Notes under the pieces: generated by a model
Seen by the model: only the letters and a program-made list of their open reading frames with translations
What the model was told of the DNA's origin: nothing
Database searches by the model: none
From: Nitrosomonas sp.
GTDB taxonomy: Bacteria > Pseudomonadota > Gammaproteobacteria > Burkholderiales > Nitrosomonadaceae
Direction: 5' to 3'
Length of the DNA stretch: 64,000 nucleotides
NCBI GenBank assembly: GCA_019635215.1
Contig: JAHBZZ010000001.1
Location: forward strand, 186,001 to 250,000
In this document: one piece after another, positions 40,414 through 50,417 of the stretch
Layout of the letters: every line of letters starts with the position of its first letter
Position numbering within the stretch: position 1 is the first letter of the stretch
Program-made: the position numbers and the translations under genes

Positions 40414-42554
40414 AATATGTGCTGATCATTTGTACAGGATTGGGGGCGGTCATGCTGTTCCTGCTGGCCACAGCAGGCGCCAACACAGACTTTTTTGAAC
40501 GCCGCTATAAGATTCTGTTAATCATTAACATTGCCTTTGTGCTCCTGTTTATGATCGTGGTCGGTCTTCTGCTCTGGCGATTCAGGCGGCGGCTTAAGTC
40601 CGGCGTATTCGGATCGAGACTGGCACTGCGCCTGTTATTGATTTTCTCACTCATGGCTATTCTTCCCGGTGCTCTGGTTTACACCGTATCCGTACAGTTT
40701 CTTGGAAAGAGTATCGAATCCTGGTTTGATGTCAAAGTCGACCGTGCACTTGAAGGGGGTATGAGCCTCGGACAAACCATGTTGAAAAACTTATTGGAGG
40801 AATTGCAGAAAAAAGCACACGCAACAGCACTGACGCTTTCCGACCCATCTGCTTCGCCTGTCACTGTGCTCAACGAATTATTATTGCAGTCACAAATCGA
40901 TGAGGCCACTCTCTTCAAGCAGGATGGCAAAGTCATCGCGTTCTCCAGTGAAAGCAGCTTGACAGTTTTTCCAACCGCACCGAGTATCTCCGTCATGCGG
41001 CGCATCAGAGCGCAGAAACCATTTAGCGCCATTGAATCGATTGACGGCAAGGGCCTGTACTTACGGGTATTAACACCGGTTAATGTACTCAGTTTAAATG
41101 ATGACATACGGATTTTACAGTTATTGCAAGCCGTTCCGGAACAACTCGCCAAAGATGCCAAGAGAGTAGAGGAAGGTTTTCAGGATTACCAGGAGCTTTT
41201 ACTATCGCGTCACGGACTGACGCGACTCTACAGCGCGACGCTGACGCTGGCGTTATTTTTATCACTTTTTTCAGCTTTGGCAGCCGCGTCTTACCTCAGT
41301 GAAAACCTGAGCGCGCCACTGGGTATGCTGGCAGAAGGTACACGCGCCGTTGCGCAGGGCGATTACAGCCGTCGTCATCTGGTCCAAAGCCGGGACGAAC
41401 TGGGTATATTGACCGAGTCCTTTAATCTGATGACACAACAACTTGAAGAAGCCCGCGCAGCAGCCCAGCATAATCAACAGGAAGTCGAAAGCGCGCGCGC
41501 GCATCTGGAAAGCATACTCGCAAACCTTTCCTCAGGCGTGCTGGTACTTGATGAACAGCTGAATCTGATCAAAGCCAATCGCAGTGCGGAGAAAATTCTA
41601 CAAGCACCGCTCATCAGCCTCGATGGTTCGGTCATTGACGGCTGTATTGAAAAAGAACCCCAGATCAAAACCCTGATCATCGAAGCGCGCAACGGTTTTA
41701 ATTCAGGGGAAACCGGCATGTGGCAACGGCAAATAACACGCATCAACGATGGCAATAATCAGGTACTACTGTTGCGCGGAACACGTCTGCCGGAAATATC
41801 CGGTGGCGGTGGCGTTGTGGTATTTGATGATATTACAAACCTATTGCAAGTACAGCGTGCTGTCGCATGGAGCGAAATAGCACGGCGTCTGGCACACGAA
41901 ATCAAGAACCCCTTGACCCCGATTCAACTTTCTGCCGAACGTATGGAACACAAACTGGCCAGCAAATTAGAGGAGCAGGATGCGGCTATTCTGCGTCGGT
42001 CAACAGAAACCATAGTCAACCAGGTCGAAGCGTTAAAACGCATGGTCAATGAATTTAGCCAGTATGCGCGCGCACCTACTCTCGAGAAGCGCACATTGGA
42101 CATCAATGATTTAGTACAGGAAATCTTGACGCTTTATGAGACAACAAGCACTGTAAACCAGGCACGCCCGATACGAATCAAGCGGATACTGGGAAGCAGT
42201 CTGCCTGCGATTCATGGCGATTCTGCGCAATTGCGCCAAGTATTGCATAACCTGCTACTCAATGCACAAGATGCTCTGACGGAGATTGACGAACCTATGA
42301 TCGAAATTCAAACCGAAACGATACAAGACGGTGTAAAGTTAACAATTCGGGATAACGGAGGCGGATTTCCGGATGAAGTCAGATCACGCGTATTTGAACC
42401 TTACGTGACAACCAAAGTAAAAGGAACCGGATTGGGATTGCCTATCGTCAAAAAAATTGTTGAGGAACATGAGGGTACTATAGCCATTCAAAATTTGAAA
42501 CCACGGGGCGCTCAGATCACGATCACCTTGCCGGCCATGGAAAAAGCCGCTTAG
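40410..42554 (+). CDS. NtrY-type membrane sensor histidine kinase
   Basis: The 714-residue protein has two N-terminal membrane segments close together, a third near residue 75-95, a long extracytoplasmic region, another membrane segment (about 285-305) and a HAMP-like stretch. A PAS-like region with LESILANLSSGVLVLDEQLNL follows, then a HisKA box LAHEIKNPLTPIQLSAERM with H496 and an ATPase domain with NLLLNAQDAL, DNGGGF and GTGLGLPIVKKI. The start overlaps the DUF4390 stop (ATGA). The response regulator gene follows 25 bases later. In relatives NtrY responds to nitrogen or redox state; the signal here is not visible. Confidence 0.93.
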   Translation: MKYVLIICTGLGAVMLFLLATAGANTDFFERRYKILLIINIAFVLLFMIVVGLLLWRFRRRLKSGVFGSRLALRLLLIFSLMAILPGALVYTVSVQFLGKSIESWFDVKVDRALEGGMSLGQTMLKNLLEELQKKAHATALTLSDPSASPVTVLNELLLQSQIDEATLFKQDGKVIAFSSESSLTVFPTAPSISVMRRIRAQKPFSAIESIDGKGLYLRVLTPVNVLSLNDDIRILQLLQAVPEQLAKDAKRVEEGFQDYQELLLSRHGLTRLYSATLTLALFLSLFSALAAASYLSENLSAPLGMLAEGTRAVAQGDYSRRHLVQSRDELGILTESFNLMTQQLEEARAAAQHNQQEVESARAHLESILANLSSGVLVLDEQLNLIKANRSAEKILQAPLISLDGSVIDGCIEKEPQIKTLIIEARNGFNSGETGMWQRQITRINDGNNQVLLLRGTRLPEISGGGGVVVFDDITNLLQVQRAVAWSEIARRLAHEIKNPLTPIQLSAERMEHKLASKLEEQDAAILRRSTETIVNQVEALKRMVNEFSQYARAPTLEKRTLDINDLVQEILTLYETTSTVNQARPIRIKRILGSSLPAIHGDSAQLRQVLHNLLLNAQDALTEIDEPMIEIQTETIQDGVKLTIRDNGGGFPDEVRSRVFEPYVTTKVKGTGLGLPIVKKIVEEHEGTIAIQNLKPRGAQITITLPAMEKAA

Positions 42555-42579
42555 CTAAAAGACTAGGAATAAAATCAGA

Positions 42580-43842
42580 ATGACGACAAACAACACGATA
42601 TTGGTAGTTGATGACGAGATTGGTATACGTGAGTTATTGTTTGAAATTTTACGTGATGAAGGCTATCGCGTGGCACTAGCCGAGAATGCAGAGCAGGCAC
42701 GTGTATGGCGCGGTCAAACACGGCCCGATTTGGTTTTATTGGATATCTGGATGCCGGATACGGACGGTATTACATTGCTCAAAGACTGGGCCAGTAGCGG
42801 TATGTTGACCATGCCGGTCATCATGATGTCAGGACACGGTACTATCGATACTGCCGTTGAGGCGACACGGATAGGCGCATTCGGTTATCTGGAAAAACCC
42901 ATTCCCCTGCAAAAACTGTTATCCACGGTGGGCAAAGCCTTACGCGGCGGTCAGAACAAGCAACAGGCCGCACTTTCATTATCCAGTCTGGGTAAGGGGG
43001 CGCTGATCATAGAGCTCAAGAAAAAACTCGAAAAAGTGGCCAACCTAAAAACACCCTTGTTGCTGATGGGAGAGCCTGGCGTCGGTATGGACATTTGTGC
43101 GCGCTTTCTACATCGCCCCAACACGCCCTGGGTGGAACCTGAAACACTTGCCGTATTAGCGGAAAAACCACTAGATTTACTGGAAAAAGCGCGCGATGGC
43201 TTATTGTTCTTAAACGACATCGGTGAAATCAACAAGTTAGCTCAGAAAGGATTATTACTTCTACTGAGCAAGCTGGAAAAATACAATGTACGGCTGGTTT
43301 GCGCAACGACACAACCATTGGCCGAGCTTGCCGCGCATGGCAACTATATTACCAAATTATATGATTCGCTCAGTAGCCTCAACATCGGTGTACCCGCTTT
43401 GCGCGCACACCGTGAAGATATCCCGGAATTAGCCAACCAGATTCTAACGAGCTTTGCCGAAGCCGGAGAAGTCTCACCTGTACTGAAATTCAGCACAGCC
43501 GCACTGAATTACCTGCGTAATTATGATTGGCCGGGTAATCTGACGCAACTCACAGGTGTGGTACATTCTCTGGCATTGACCTGTACCGGTGATGAAATTA
43601 CTGCTGATATGGTGCAGCAGGCGATGGTTTTTCCAGAATCCACCGTAAAATCAGCCGCACCGGATATTCCTTTTGATCTCTCCCTCCGGGAAGCACGTGA
43701 CCTGTTTGAAAAAACGTATTTTGAACGCCTGATTGAAGAGGAAAATGGCAACATGACACGCGTTGCCGAACGTGCAGGACTGGAACGGACGCATCTTTAT
43801 CGTAAGATCAAATTACTCGGTATCAAACTACGCGGAAATTGA
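42580..43842 (+). CDS. NtrX-type response regulator with degenerate sigma-54 AAA+ domain
   Basis: The 420-residue protein has a complete receiver domain (DD at 11-12, phosphoacceptor D55 in LLDIWMPD, K106 in EKP) and a C-terminal Fis-type helix-turn-helix (NMTRVAERAGLERTHLYRKIKLLGI). The middle AAA+ domain is degraded. Walker A reads GEPGVGMDI (164-172) without the GK pair, Walker B reads LFLNDIGE instead of LFLDEIGE, and the span between them is some 25-30 residues short, with no GAFTGA loop. It therefore probably regulates without sigma-54 ATPase activity. It pairs with the kinase gene just upstream; a terminator follows. Confidence 0.92.
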   Translation: MTTNNTILVVDDEIGIRELLFEILRDEGYRVALAENAEQARVWRGQTRPDLVLLDIWMPDTDGITLLKDWASSGMLTMPVIMMSGHGTIDTAVEATRIGAFGYLEKPIPLQKLLSTVGKALRGGQNKQQAALSLSSLGKGALIIELKKKLEKVANLKTPLLLMGEPGVGMDICARFLHRPNTPWVEPETLAVLAEKPLDLLEKARDGLLFLNDIGEINKLAQKGLLLLLSKLEKYNVRLVCATTQPLAELAAHGNYITKLYDSLSSLNIGVPALRAHREDIPELANQILTSFAEAGEVSPVLKFSTAALNYLRNYDWPGNLTQLTGVVHSLALTCTGDEITADMVQQAMVFPESTVKSAAPDIPFDLSLREARDLFEKTYFERLIEEENGNMTRVAERAGLERTHLYRKIKLLGIKLRGN

Positions 43843-43909
43843 CATATTCCAGCCCGATGGGCCCCTGTTCTGTTCACCGGAATTTCCGGTTTTTCAAACA
43901 ATGTTCGTA

Positions 43910-43939
43910 AAAAAAGCACACCCGGAAGTGTGCTTTTTT
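43910..43939. terminator. Bidirectional intrinsic terminator between ntrX-like gene and hppA
   Basis: AAAAAAGCACAC pairs perfectly with GTGTGCTTTTTT around a six-base loop (CCGGAA). The A-run and T-run allow termination in both directions, fitting its place between the ends of two convergent genes. Confidence 0.88.
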
Positions 43940-43963
43940 ATTCGGCTCGAAGCAATCAGATCA

Positions 43964-46021
43964 TTACAGCAATGGAATAATCATCAATGCCACAATATTG
44001 ATAATCTTGATCAGCGGATTGATTGCCGGACCAGCGGTATCCTTGTAAGGATCGCCGACAGTATCGCCGGTAACGGAAGCTTTATGTGCTTCACTGTTTT
44101 TACCACCGAAATGGCCGTCTTCAATATATTTTTTGGCATTATCCCAGGCACCACCACCCGCTGTCATGGAAATCGCCACGAATAGGCCGGTTACGATGGA
44201 ACCCATCAACACACCGCCCAGCGCCTGCGGCCCAAGCAATACGCCAACCAGCAGCGGTACCAGTACCGGCAGAAGCGATGGAATCATCATTTCCCGAATC
44301 GCAGCTTTGGTCAGCATATCCACTGCACGTGAATAATCCGGCTTGGCCGAACCATCCATAATGCCGGGAATCTCCTTGAACTGACGTCGCACTTCAACTA
44401 CCACTGAACCGGCCGCGCGACCGACAGCTTCCATCGACATTGCACCAAACAGATATGGAATCATGCCGCCTATAAACAGACCAATGATAACCATGTGATT
44501 TGACAAATCGAACGTCAGCGCATGACCGGCAGCCTCCAACCCATGGGTATAATCCGCAAACAATACCAATGCAGCGAGACCGGCGGAACCAATCGCATAG
44601 CCCTTGGTTACCGCTTTAGTGGTGTTGCCTACGGCGTCAAGCGGATCGGTAACCGCACGGACAGATTCGGGCAACTCAGCCATTTCTGCGATACCGCCCG
44701 CATTATCGGTAATCGGACCATACGCATCCAATGCCACAATAATACCGGTCATCGACAGCATCGCAGTAGCTGCGATAGCAATACCGTAAAGACCTGCTAG
44801 CGCATACGCCATCAGAATACTTAAGCAGACAGCCAAAACAGGCGCTGCGGTAGCACGCATGGAAACACCCAAACCAGCAATAATATTCGTTGCGTGTCCC
44901 GTCGTAGAAGCTTCTGCAATATTCTGTACCGGCGGATAATCGGTGGATGTGTAGTATTCGGTAATCACCACCATTGCACCGGTCAGCAACAAACCAATCG
45001 CACCTGCCAGGAACACACGCAGCACCAGAGCACCGCCCGCCACTTCAACACCGGAAACTTCAAGCGACATATCCGCCATGAACCATACGGTCACCGGCAG
45101 AAAAGCCACCAGTGCAATACCGCCCGCAACGATCAAACCGCGGTAAAGCGCTTTCATGATCGTACCGCCTTCCTGCATTTTGACGTAGTAACACCCGATG
45201 ATCGATGCAACAATAGAAACCGCACCGAGCATTAACGGATACACCACCGCACTCATTCCATTATCCGCAAACAGCAACGCACCCAACAGCATGGTAGCGA
45301 TAATCGTCACTGCATAGGTTTCGAACAGATCGGCCGCCATACCTGCACAGTCGCCCACGTTATCACCAACGTTATCGGCAATGACCGCCGGGTTACGCGG
45401 ATCGTCCTCAGGAATACCGGCTTCTACTTTACCGACCAGATCGGCGCCAACATCAGCACCCTTGGTAAAAATACCACCGCCTAAACGGGCAAAAATCGAG
45501 ATGAGCGATCCACCGAAAGCAAAACCAATCAGCGGTTTAATGACATCGCTAACCGCCGCATCCGTTTCCGCGCCACTGAATAGCCACGCGCTGTAGCCTG
45601 CAACGCCAAGCAGTCCCAGGCCAACAACCAGCATACCGGTCACCGCGCCCCCGCGGAATGCAATGGCAAGCGCTTCATTTAAACCGCCACGTGCCGCTTC
45701 CGCGGTACGTACATTGGAATGTACCGATACCGTCATCCCCAGATACCCGGCCGCCCCGGATAAAATGGCGCCAAGCGCAAAACCGATTGCTGTTTCCCAG
45801 GTTAATGCCAACCAAATCGCTAAAAACAGAACTGCACCAACGATCCCGATCGTTGTATATTGACGATTGAGATACGCCGAAGCGCCTTCCTGTACAGCAG
45901 AAGCGATTTCCTGCATGCGAGCATTACCGGTAGGCTTAGCAAAAATACCCTTGATCCAGATACCGCTGTAAACCAAGGCAAGAATCGCGCTACCAATTGC
46001 GATAATTAAACCGTTAGACAT
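43964..46021 (-). CDS. hppA: Membrane-bound proton-translocating pyrophosphatase (K+-independent type)
   Basis: HppA couples PPi hydrolysis to ion pumping across the inner membrane. The 685-residue product is almost entirely membrane segments and has the PPi-binding loop [20 protein letters not shown] (188-207) and [19 protein letters not shown]. The stretch [10 protein letters not shown] has Lys at 469 where potassium-dependent enzymes have Ala, marking the K+-independent, proton-pumping subclass. It follows pfp and adk on the same strand, but a hairpin after pfp suggests its own promoter in 46022-46115. The pump could recover energy from PPi released in biosynthesis, or run in reverse. Confidence 0.96.
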   Translation of the reverse strand: MSNGLIIAIGSAILALVYSGIWIKGIFAKPTGNARMQEIASAVQEGASAYLNRQYTTIGIVGAVLFLAIWLALTWETAIGFALGAILSGAAGYLGMTVSVHSNVRTAEAARGGLNEALAIAFRGGAVTGMLVVGLGLLGVAGYSAWLFSGAETDAAVSDVIKPLIGFAFGGSLISIFARLGGGIFTKGADVGADLVGKVEAGIPEDDPRNPAVIADNVGDNVGDCAGMAADLFETYAVTIIATMLLGALLFADNGMSAVVYPLMLGAVSIVASIIGCYYVKMQEGGTIMKALYRGLIVAGGIALVAFLPVTVWFMADMSLEVSGVEVAGGALVLRVFLAGAIGLLLTGAMVVITEYYTSTDYPPVQNIAEASTTGHATNIIAGLGVSMRATAAPVLAVCLSILMAYALAGLYGIAIAATAMLSMTGIIVALDAYGPITDNAGGIAEMAELPESVRAVTDPLDAVGNTTKAVTKGYAIGSAGLAALVLFADYTHGLEAAGHALTFDLSNHMVIIGLFIGGMIPYLFGAMSMEAVGRAAGSVVVEVRRQFKEIPGIMDGSAKPDYSRAVDMLTKAAIREMMIPSLLPVLVPLLVGVLLGPQALGGVLMGSIVTGLFVAISMTAGGGAWDNAKKYIEDGHFGGKNSEAHKASVTGDTVGDPYKDTAGPAINPLIKIINIVALMIIPLL

Positions 46022-46119
46022 AAAAAGAACTCCAGTTAAAGTCAGACCAAATTAAAATCATATGTAGAATATCGGCCTAATAATTCCACATAATTAAACA
46101 CTTGTCCAAAATCATGAAA

Positions 46120-46144
46120 CAAAAAGCGCATATTCTATATGCAC
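46120..46144 (-). terminator. Probable intrinsic terminator downstream of pfp
   Basis: On the minus strand GTGCATAT pairs with ATATGCGC (one G-T wobble) around a three-base loop, followed directly by TTTTTG. It lies 35 bases past the pfp stop, in the pfp-hppA gap. The stem is short, so termination may be partial. Confidence 0.55.
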
Positions 46145-46178
46145 TGGTTGTTAAAATACATCAGAATTTTAAAGCTGC

Positions 46179-47438
46179 TCAGATTTCAAATGTATCCAGT
46201 TTTTTCTGAACTGCAACATTTTTTAAGCGCACATAATCAGGCAATCCGTTTTTATAAGGCGGATAGTCCTCACCTTCGATCAGTGGCTGAAGATATTCAC
46301 GGCAAGCTTCGCTGATACCGAAACCATCTTCGCTGATATAGTCCGCCGGCATCATTTTTTCAACATTGGCGACATCCGAAAGCTGTGCCATACCGACTTG
46401 CCAGCGATACGGCGTGCTGGACAGGCGCTCAATCGTCGGCATCACCGAATTATGGCCGGCAATGGCATATTCGACCGCGGCTTTGCCCATTGCATAAGCC
46501 TGCTCGACATCGGTTTTAGAAGCCACATGACGCGCCGCACGCTGCAGATAATCCGCCACTCCCCAATGGTACTTCAGGCCCAGACCGTCTTTGATAATAT
46601 TGGCCACGACAGGCGCGACACCCCCCAACTGCGCATGGCCGAAAGCATCCCGCAAACCTTGATCGGACAGGAAATTGCCGTCCCCGCCTTTGACACCTTC
46701 AGACACAACAACTGAGCAATAACCATACTCCTTAACATAGCTATCCACTTTGGCAAGAAATTTTGCCTTATCAAACGTGATTTCCGGAAACAGGATAACA
46801 ATCGGAATTTCACAATCCTTACTCGATGCCAATCCGCCAGCCGCCGCTATCCAGCCCGCATGACGTCCCATGACTTCCAAAACAAAAACTTTGGTTGAAG
46901 TCTTCGCCATACTGGCCACATCAAAGCTCGCTTCACGTGTTGACACCGCGATGTATTTAGCGACCGAACCGAATCCCGGACAGCAGTCCGTAATCGGCAA
47001 ATCGTTATCCACTGTCTTGGGCACATGAATCGCCTGAATCGGAAAACCCAGCGTACTGGATATCTGAGATACTTTCAGACAAGTATCCGCAGAATCGCCA
47101 CCACCGTTATAAAAGAAATAGCCGATGTCATGCGCTTTGAAAACTTCAATCAACCGCTCGTACTCCCGACGGTTCTGTTCAATACTTTTCAATTTATATC
47201 GGCATGAACCAAAACCACCCGATGGCGTATGGCGCAGGGCCGCAATCGCTTGCGCGGAATCCGCGCTGGTATCGATCAAATCTTCAGTCAGCGCACCGAT
47301 AATACCATTGCGCCCAGCGTAAACATTACCGATTTTATCCGGATGCTGACGCGCAGTTTCGATAACACCCGCGGCCGATGCATTAATAACCGCCGTAACG
47401 CCACCCGATTGGGCATAAAATGCATTTTTTATTGACAT
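46179..47438 (-). CDS. pfp: Pyrophosphate-dependent 6-phosphofructokinase
   Basis: This enzyme phosphorylates fructose-6-phosphate with PPi, reversibly, in place of the ATP enzyme. In the 419-residue product, NGGGDSADT (111-119) has Asp at the position where ATP-using enzymes have Gly. The substrate motif is PKTVDND (140-146), with Lys instead of the Gly of the ATP type. Both point to PPi specificity. MGRHAGWIA is the conserved sugar-binding segment. Neighbours hppA and adk fit a PPi and adenylate energy block. Confidence 0.95.
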   Translation of the reverse strand: MSIKNAFYAQSGGVTAVINASAAGVIETARQHPDKIGNVYAGRNGIIGALTEDLIDTSADSAQAIAALRHTPSGGFGSCRYKLKSIEQNRREYERLIEVFKAHDIGYFFYNGGGDSADTCLKVSQISSTLGFPIQAIHVPKTVDNDLPITDCCPGFGSVAKYIAVSTREASFDVASMAKTSTKVFVLEVMGRHAGWIAAAGGLASSKDCEIPIVILFPEITFDKAKFLAKVDSYVKEYGYCSVVVSEGVKGGDGNFLSDQGLRDAFGHAQLGGVAPVVANIIKDGLGLKYHWGVADYLQRAARHVASKTDVEQAYAMGKAAVEYAIAGHNSVMPTIERLSSTPYRWQVGMAQLSDVANVEKMMPADYISEDGFGISEACREYLQPLIEGEDYPPYKNGLPDYVRLKNVAVQKKLDTFEI

Positions 47439-47585
47439 ACTCTATTTCTCCTGATGATCAAAACATGACAAAAGTTATCGTATCGGAAACGCTAACTTCC
47501 TAAATTTTAAAAACACAAATCCTGGACAACAAAAATTCAGAACAGTACGCATGTGCCGGCTATTCTGAATCTTTGCTGACGCCAA

Positions 47586-48296
<711 letters not shown>

Positions 48297-48455
48297 TCAA
48301 ATCGCCGACAGCGTAACCATTGAAACAAAAAAGCCTCGCGGCCGTGACGATAAAATCGCGATTATATCGCAGGCTGGCAAGATACTCGAGTATTGTTTTT
48401 TTATTTCTACCGATTTTTTAAGCACGAAAAAAATGAATTTGCTGAACGGCCCGTC

Positions 48456-48485
48456 TTACAGAAACATTTATGCATATGCGATAAT
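48456..48485 (+). promoter_or_regulatory. Candidate recA promoter with extended -10
   Basis: TTACAG (48456-48461), an 18-base spacer and GATAAT (48480-48485) preceded by TGC, which makes an extended -10 element. The ATG of recA is 26 bases further on. A 12-base palindrome ATACTCGAGTAT (48382-48393) lies upstream. It does not match the CTGT-N8-ACAG LexA box, and I saw no such box in the adk-recA gap. Confidence 0.42.
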
Positions 48486-48510
48486 TCACTGACATTTAAC
48501 AGGAAAAACC

Positions 48511-49575
48511 ATGGACGAAAACAGAAGTAAAGCACTTGCCAATGCACTTGCTCAAATTGAAAAACAGTTTGGCAAAGGGTCAATCATGCGTCTGGGCGCT
48601 AATGATGTCGCCAATGACATACAGGTTGTCTCAACCGGTTCGCTCAGTCTCGATATCGCATTAGGCGTCGGTGGATTACCGCGCGGCCGTGTCATTGAAA
48701 TCTATGGCCCGGAATCTTCCGGCAAAACCACACTCACGCTGCAAGTGATCGCCGAAATGCAAAAACTTGGCGGCACTGCAGCCTTTATTGACGCTGAGCA
48801 CGCGCTGGATCCCCAATATGCCCAGAAGATCGGCGTCAACGTACAGGAACTTTTAATTTCGCAACCGGACAATGGCGAACAGGCACTCGAAATCGCCGAT
48901 ATGCTGGTACGCTCCGGTTCGATCGATATCGTGGTGATCGACTCTGTCGCCGCATTGACACCCCGTGCCGAAATCGAAGGTGAAATGGGAGATCCGCAAA
49001 TGGGGCTGCAGGCCCGCCTCATGTCGCAGGCATTGAGAAAACTGACTGCCAATATTAAGCGCAGCAACACCATGGTGATCTTTATCAACCAGATCCGTAT
49101 GAAAATCGGTGTCATTTTCGGCAATCCAGAAACTACAACCGGTGGCAATGCACTCAAATTTTATGCATCCGTCCGACTCGAAATAAGACGCACCGGTGCT
49201 ATCAAGAAAGGTGATGAAACAATCGGCAGCGAAACCCGCGTTAAAGTTGTTAAAAATAAAGTCGCGCCGCCCTTCAAACAGGCTGATTTCGACATTCTAT
49301 ACGGTGAAGGCATCTCCCGTGAAAGTGAAATTATTGAACTGGGCGTTCATCACAAACTGATTGACAAGGCAGGTGCCTGGTATGCCTACAACGGCGAAAA
49401 AATCGGCCAGGGTAAAGACAATGTACGCGACTATCTGAAAGAACACCCGAAAATGGCGCAGGAAATTGAACAAAAAATCCGTGCGGCTGTTGGCCTGGCG
49501 GATACGGGGAAAAAGAACAAAAATCCCGGAAACAATGCCGATAAAAACAACACCGACACCTCAGATGGCAAGTAA
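48511..49575 (+). CDS. recA: Recombinase RecA
   Basis: RecA forms filaments on single-stranded DNA for recombination and repair. The 354-residue product has Walker [10 protein letters not shown] (66-74), the [16 protein letters not shown] region, the loop segment [20 protein letters not shown], and [20 protein letters not shown]. The C-terminus is a short Lys/Asn/Asp-rich tail. AGGA seven bases before the ATG is a good ribosome binding site. recX follows 12 bases later, the usual arrangement for a RecA and its inhibitor. Confidence 0.98.
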   Translation: MDENRSKALANALAQIEKQFGKGSIMRLGANDVANDIQVVSTGSLSLDIALGVGGLPRGRVIEIYGPESSGKTTLTLQVIAEMQKLGGTAAFIDAEHALDPQYAQKIGVNVQELLISQPDNGEQALEIADMLVRSGSIDIVVIDSVAALTPRAEIEGEMGDPQMGLQARLMSQALRKLTANIKRSNTMVIFINQIRMKIGVIFGNPETTTGGNALKFYASVRLEIRRTGAIKKGDETIGSETRVKVVKNKVAPPFKQADFDILYGEGISRESEIIELGVHHKLIDKAGAWYAYNGEKIGQGKDNVRDYLKEHPKMAQEIEQKIRAAVGLADTGKKNKNPGNNADKNNTDTSDGK

Positions 49576-49587
49576 TCGAATCACGCA

Positions 49588-50046
49588 ATGACAACCGGCA
49601 ACAAAATATCACTGGAAACGCGCGCGCTGCAGTACCTCGCAAAACGCGAATATTCGCGATACGAGCTAGAACAAAAGCTGTCAGCCCATGAACACTCACG
49701 GCAACAGGTATCCGACCTGCTGGATCAATTGGAACACGACGGTTATCTATCCACCGAACGTTTTGCCGAGCAAACGGCACGGATACGCCGCAAACGCCTC
49801 GGCAGCCAGCGCATCGTTCGCGAACTCAAAGAAAAAGGCGTCGATGAACATGTCATTACCGATATACTACCCGGCCTTAAAGATAGCGATCTCGAAACGG
49901 CACAGCACATCTGGCAAAAAAAATTCGGCACACCGCCCAACGACCTGAAAGCGCGCAGCAAACAGATACGCTTTATGATGAGCAGAGGCTTTTCATCGGA
50001 TACAATCAACACCCTATTGTCGCAAGCTGATAAGGAAGAAACATGA
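49588..50046 (+). CDS. recX: RecX regulatory protein
   Basis: RecX binds the RecA filament and limits its growth. The 152-residue product has the helical repeats of the family: RALQYLAKREYSRYELEQKL, LDQLEHDGYLSTERFAEQ, KRLGSQRIVRELKEKGV and RFMMSRGFSSDTINTLL. It follows recA closely and its stop overlaps the next start as ATGA, so all three genes are probably co-translated. Confidence 0.95.
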   Translation: MTTGNKISLETRALQYLAKREYSRYELEQKLSAHEHSRQQVSDLLDQLEHDGYLSTERFAEQTARIRRKRLGSQRIVRELKEKGVDEHVITDILPGLKDSDLETAQHIWQKKFGTPPNDLKARSKQIRFMMSRGFSSDTINTLLSQADKEET

Positions 50047-50405
50047 CAATCATTCAAACACTGATCATCGGCGTGCTGATGCTTTTTTCACTCACATCCA
50101 ATGGTTTTGCCGCCGGCACCGGTAATCTCATCACACCGATTCATGAAGTCAATACCGCACCCGCCAGATTTGACGACAAAGAAATCAATCTCAGAGGCGT
50201 CACAAAAGAACCCACACACATTCCGCTCATCGATTTAAAAGCCTATACACTGGAAGACGAAAGCGGCAAAATCACCATTCTGACAAGCGCCGAATTGCCG
50301 CGTACGGATATAGAAATTATCGTCCGGGTACGTATTGAAAATCTCGCGATCATCCAGGGCGAAGCGGTAGGGACCACGGTTATAGAATTAAAACGATACG
50401 AATAA
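50043..50405 (+). CDS. Small exported protein, OB-fold-like, unknown function
   Basis: The 120-residue product has a signal peptide (MTIIQTLIIGVLMLFSLTSNGFAA). The mature part is beta-rich, with a pattern like small OB-fold domains: INLRGVTKEPTHIP..., YTLEDESGKITILTSAELP and IIVRVRIENLA. The resemblance is to short periplasmic OB domains, which I cannot assign further. Its start overlaps the recX stop (ATGA) and alaS begins 12 bases after its stop, so it sits within a housekeeping operon. Confidence 0.75.
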   Translation: MTIIQTLIIGVLMLFSLTSNGFAAGTGNLITPIHEVNTAPARFDDKEINLRGVTKEPTHIPLIDLKAYTLEDESGKITILTSAELPRTDIEIIVRVRIENLAIIQGEAVGTTVIELKRYE

Positions 50406-50417
50406 ACCACTACGAAC

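Noticed and set aside
48382-48393. 12-bp palindrome ATACTCGAGTAT upstream of recA as SOS box
   Set aside because: It lacks the CTGT/ACAG ends of the LexA consensus and lies about 60 bases before the likely promoter; no better box was seen.
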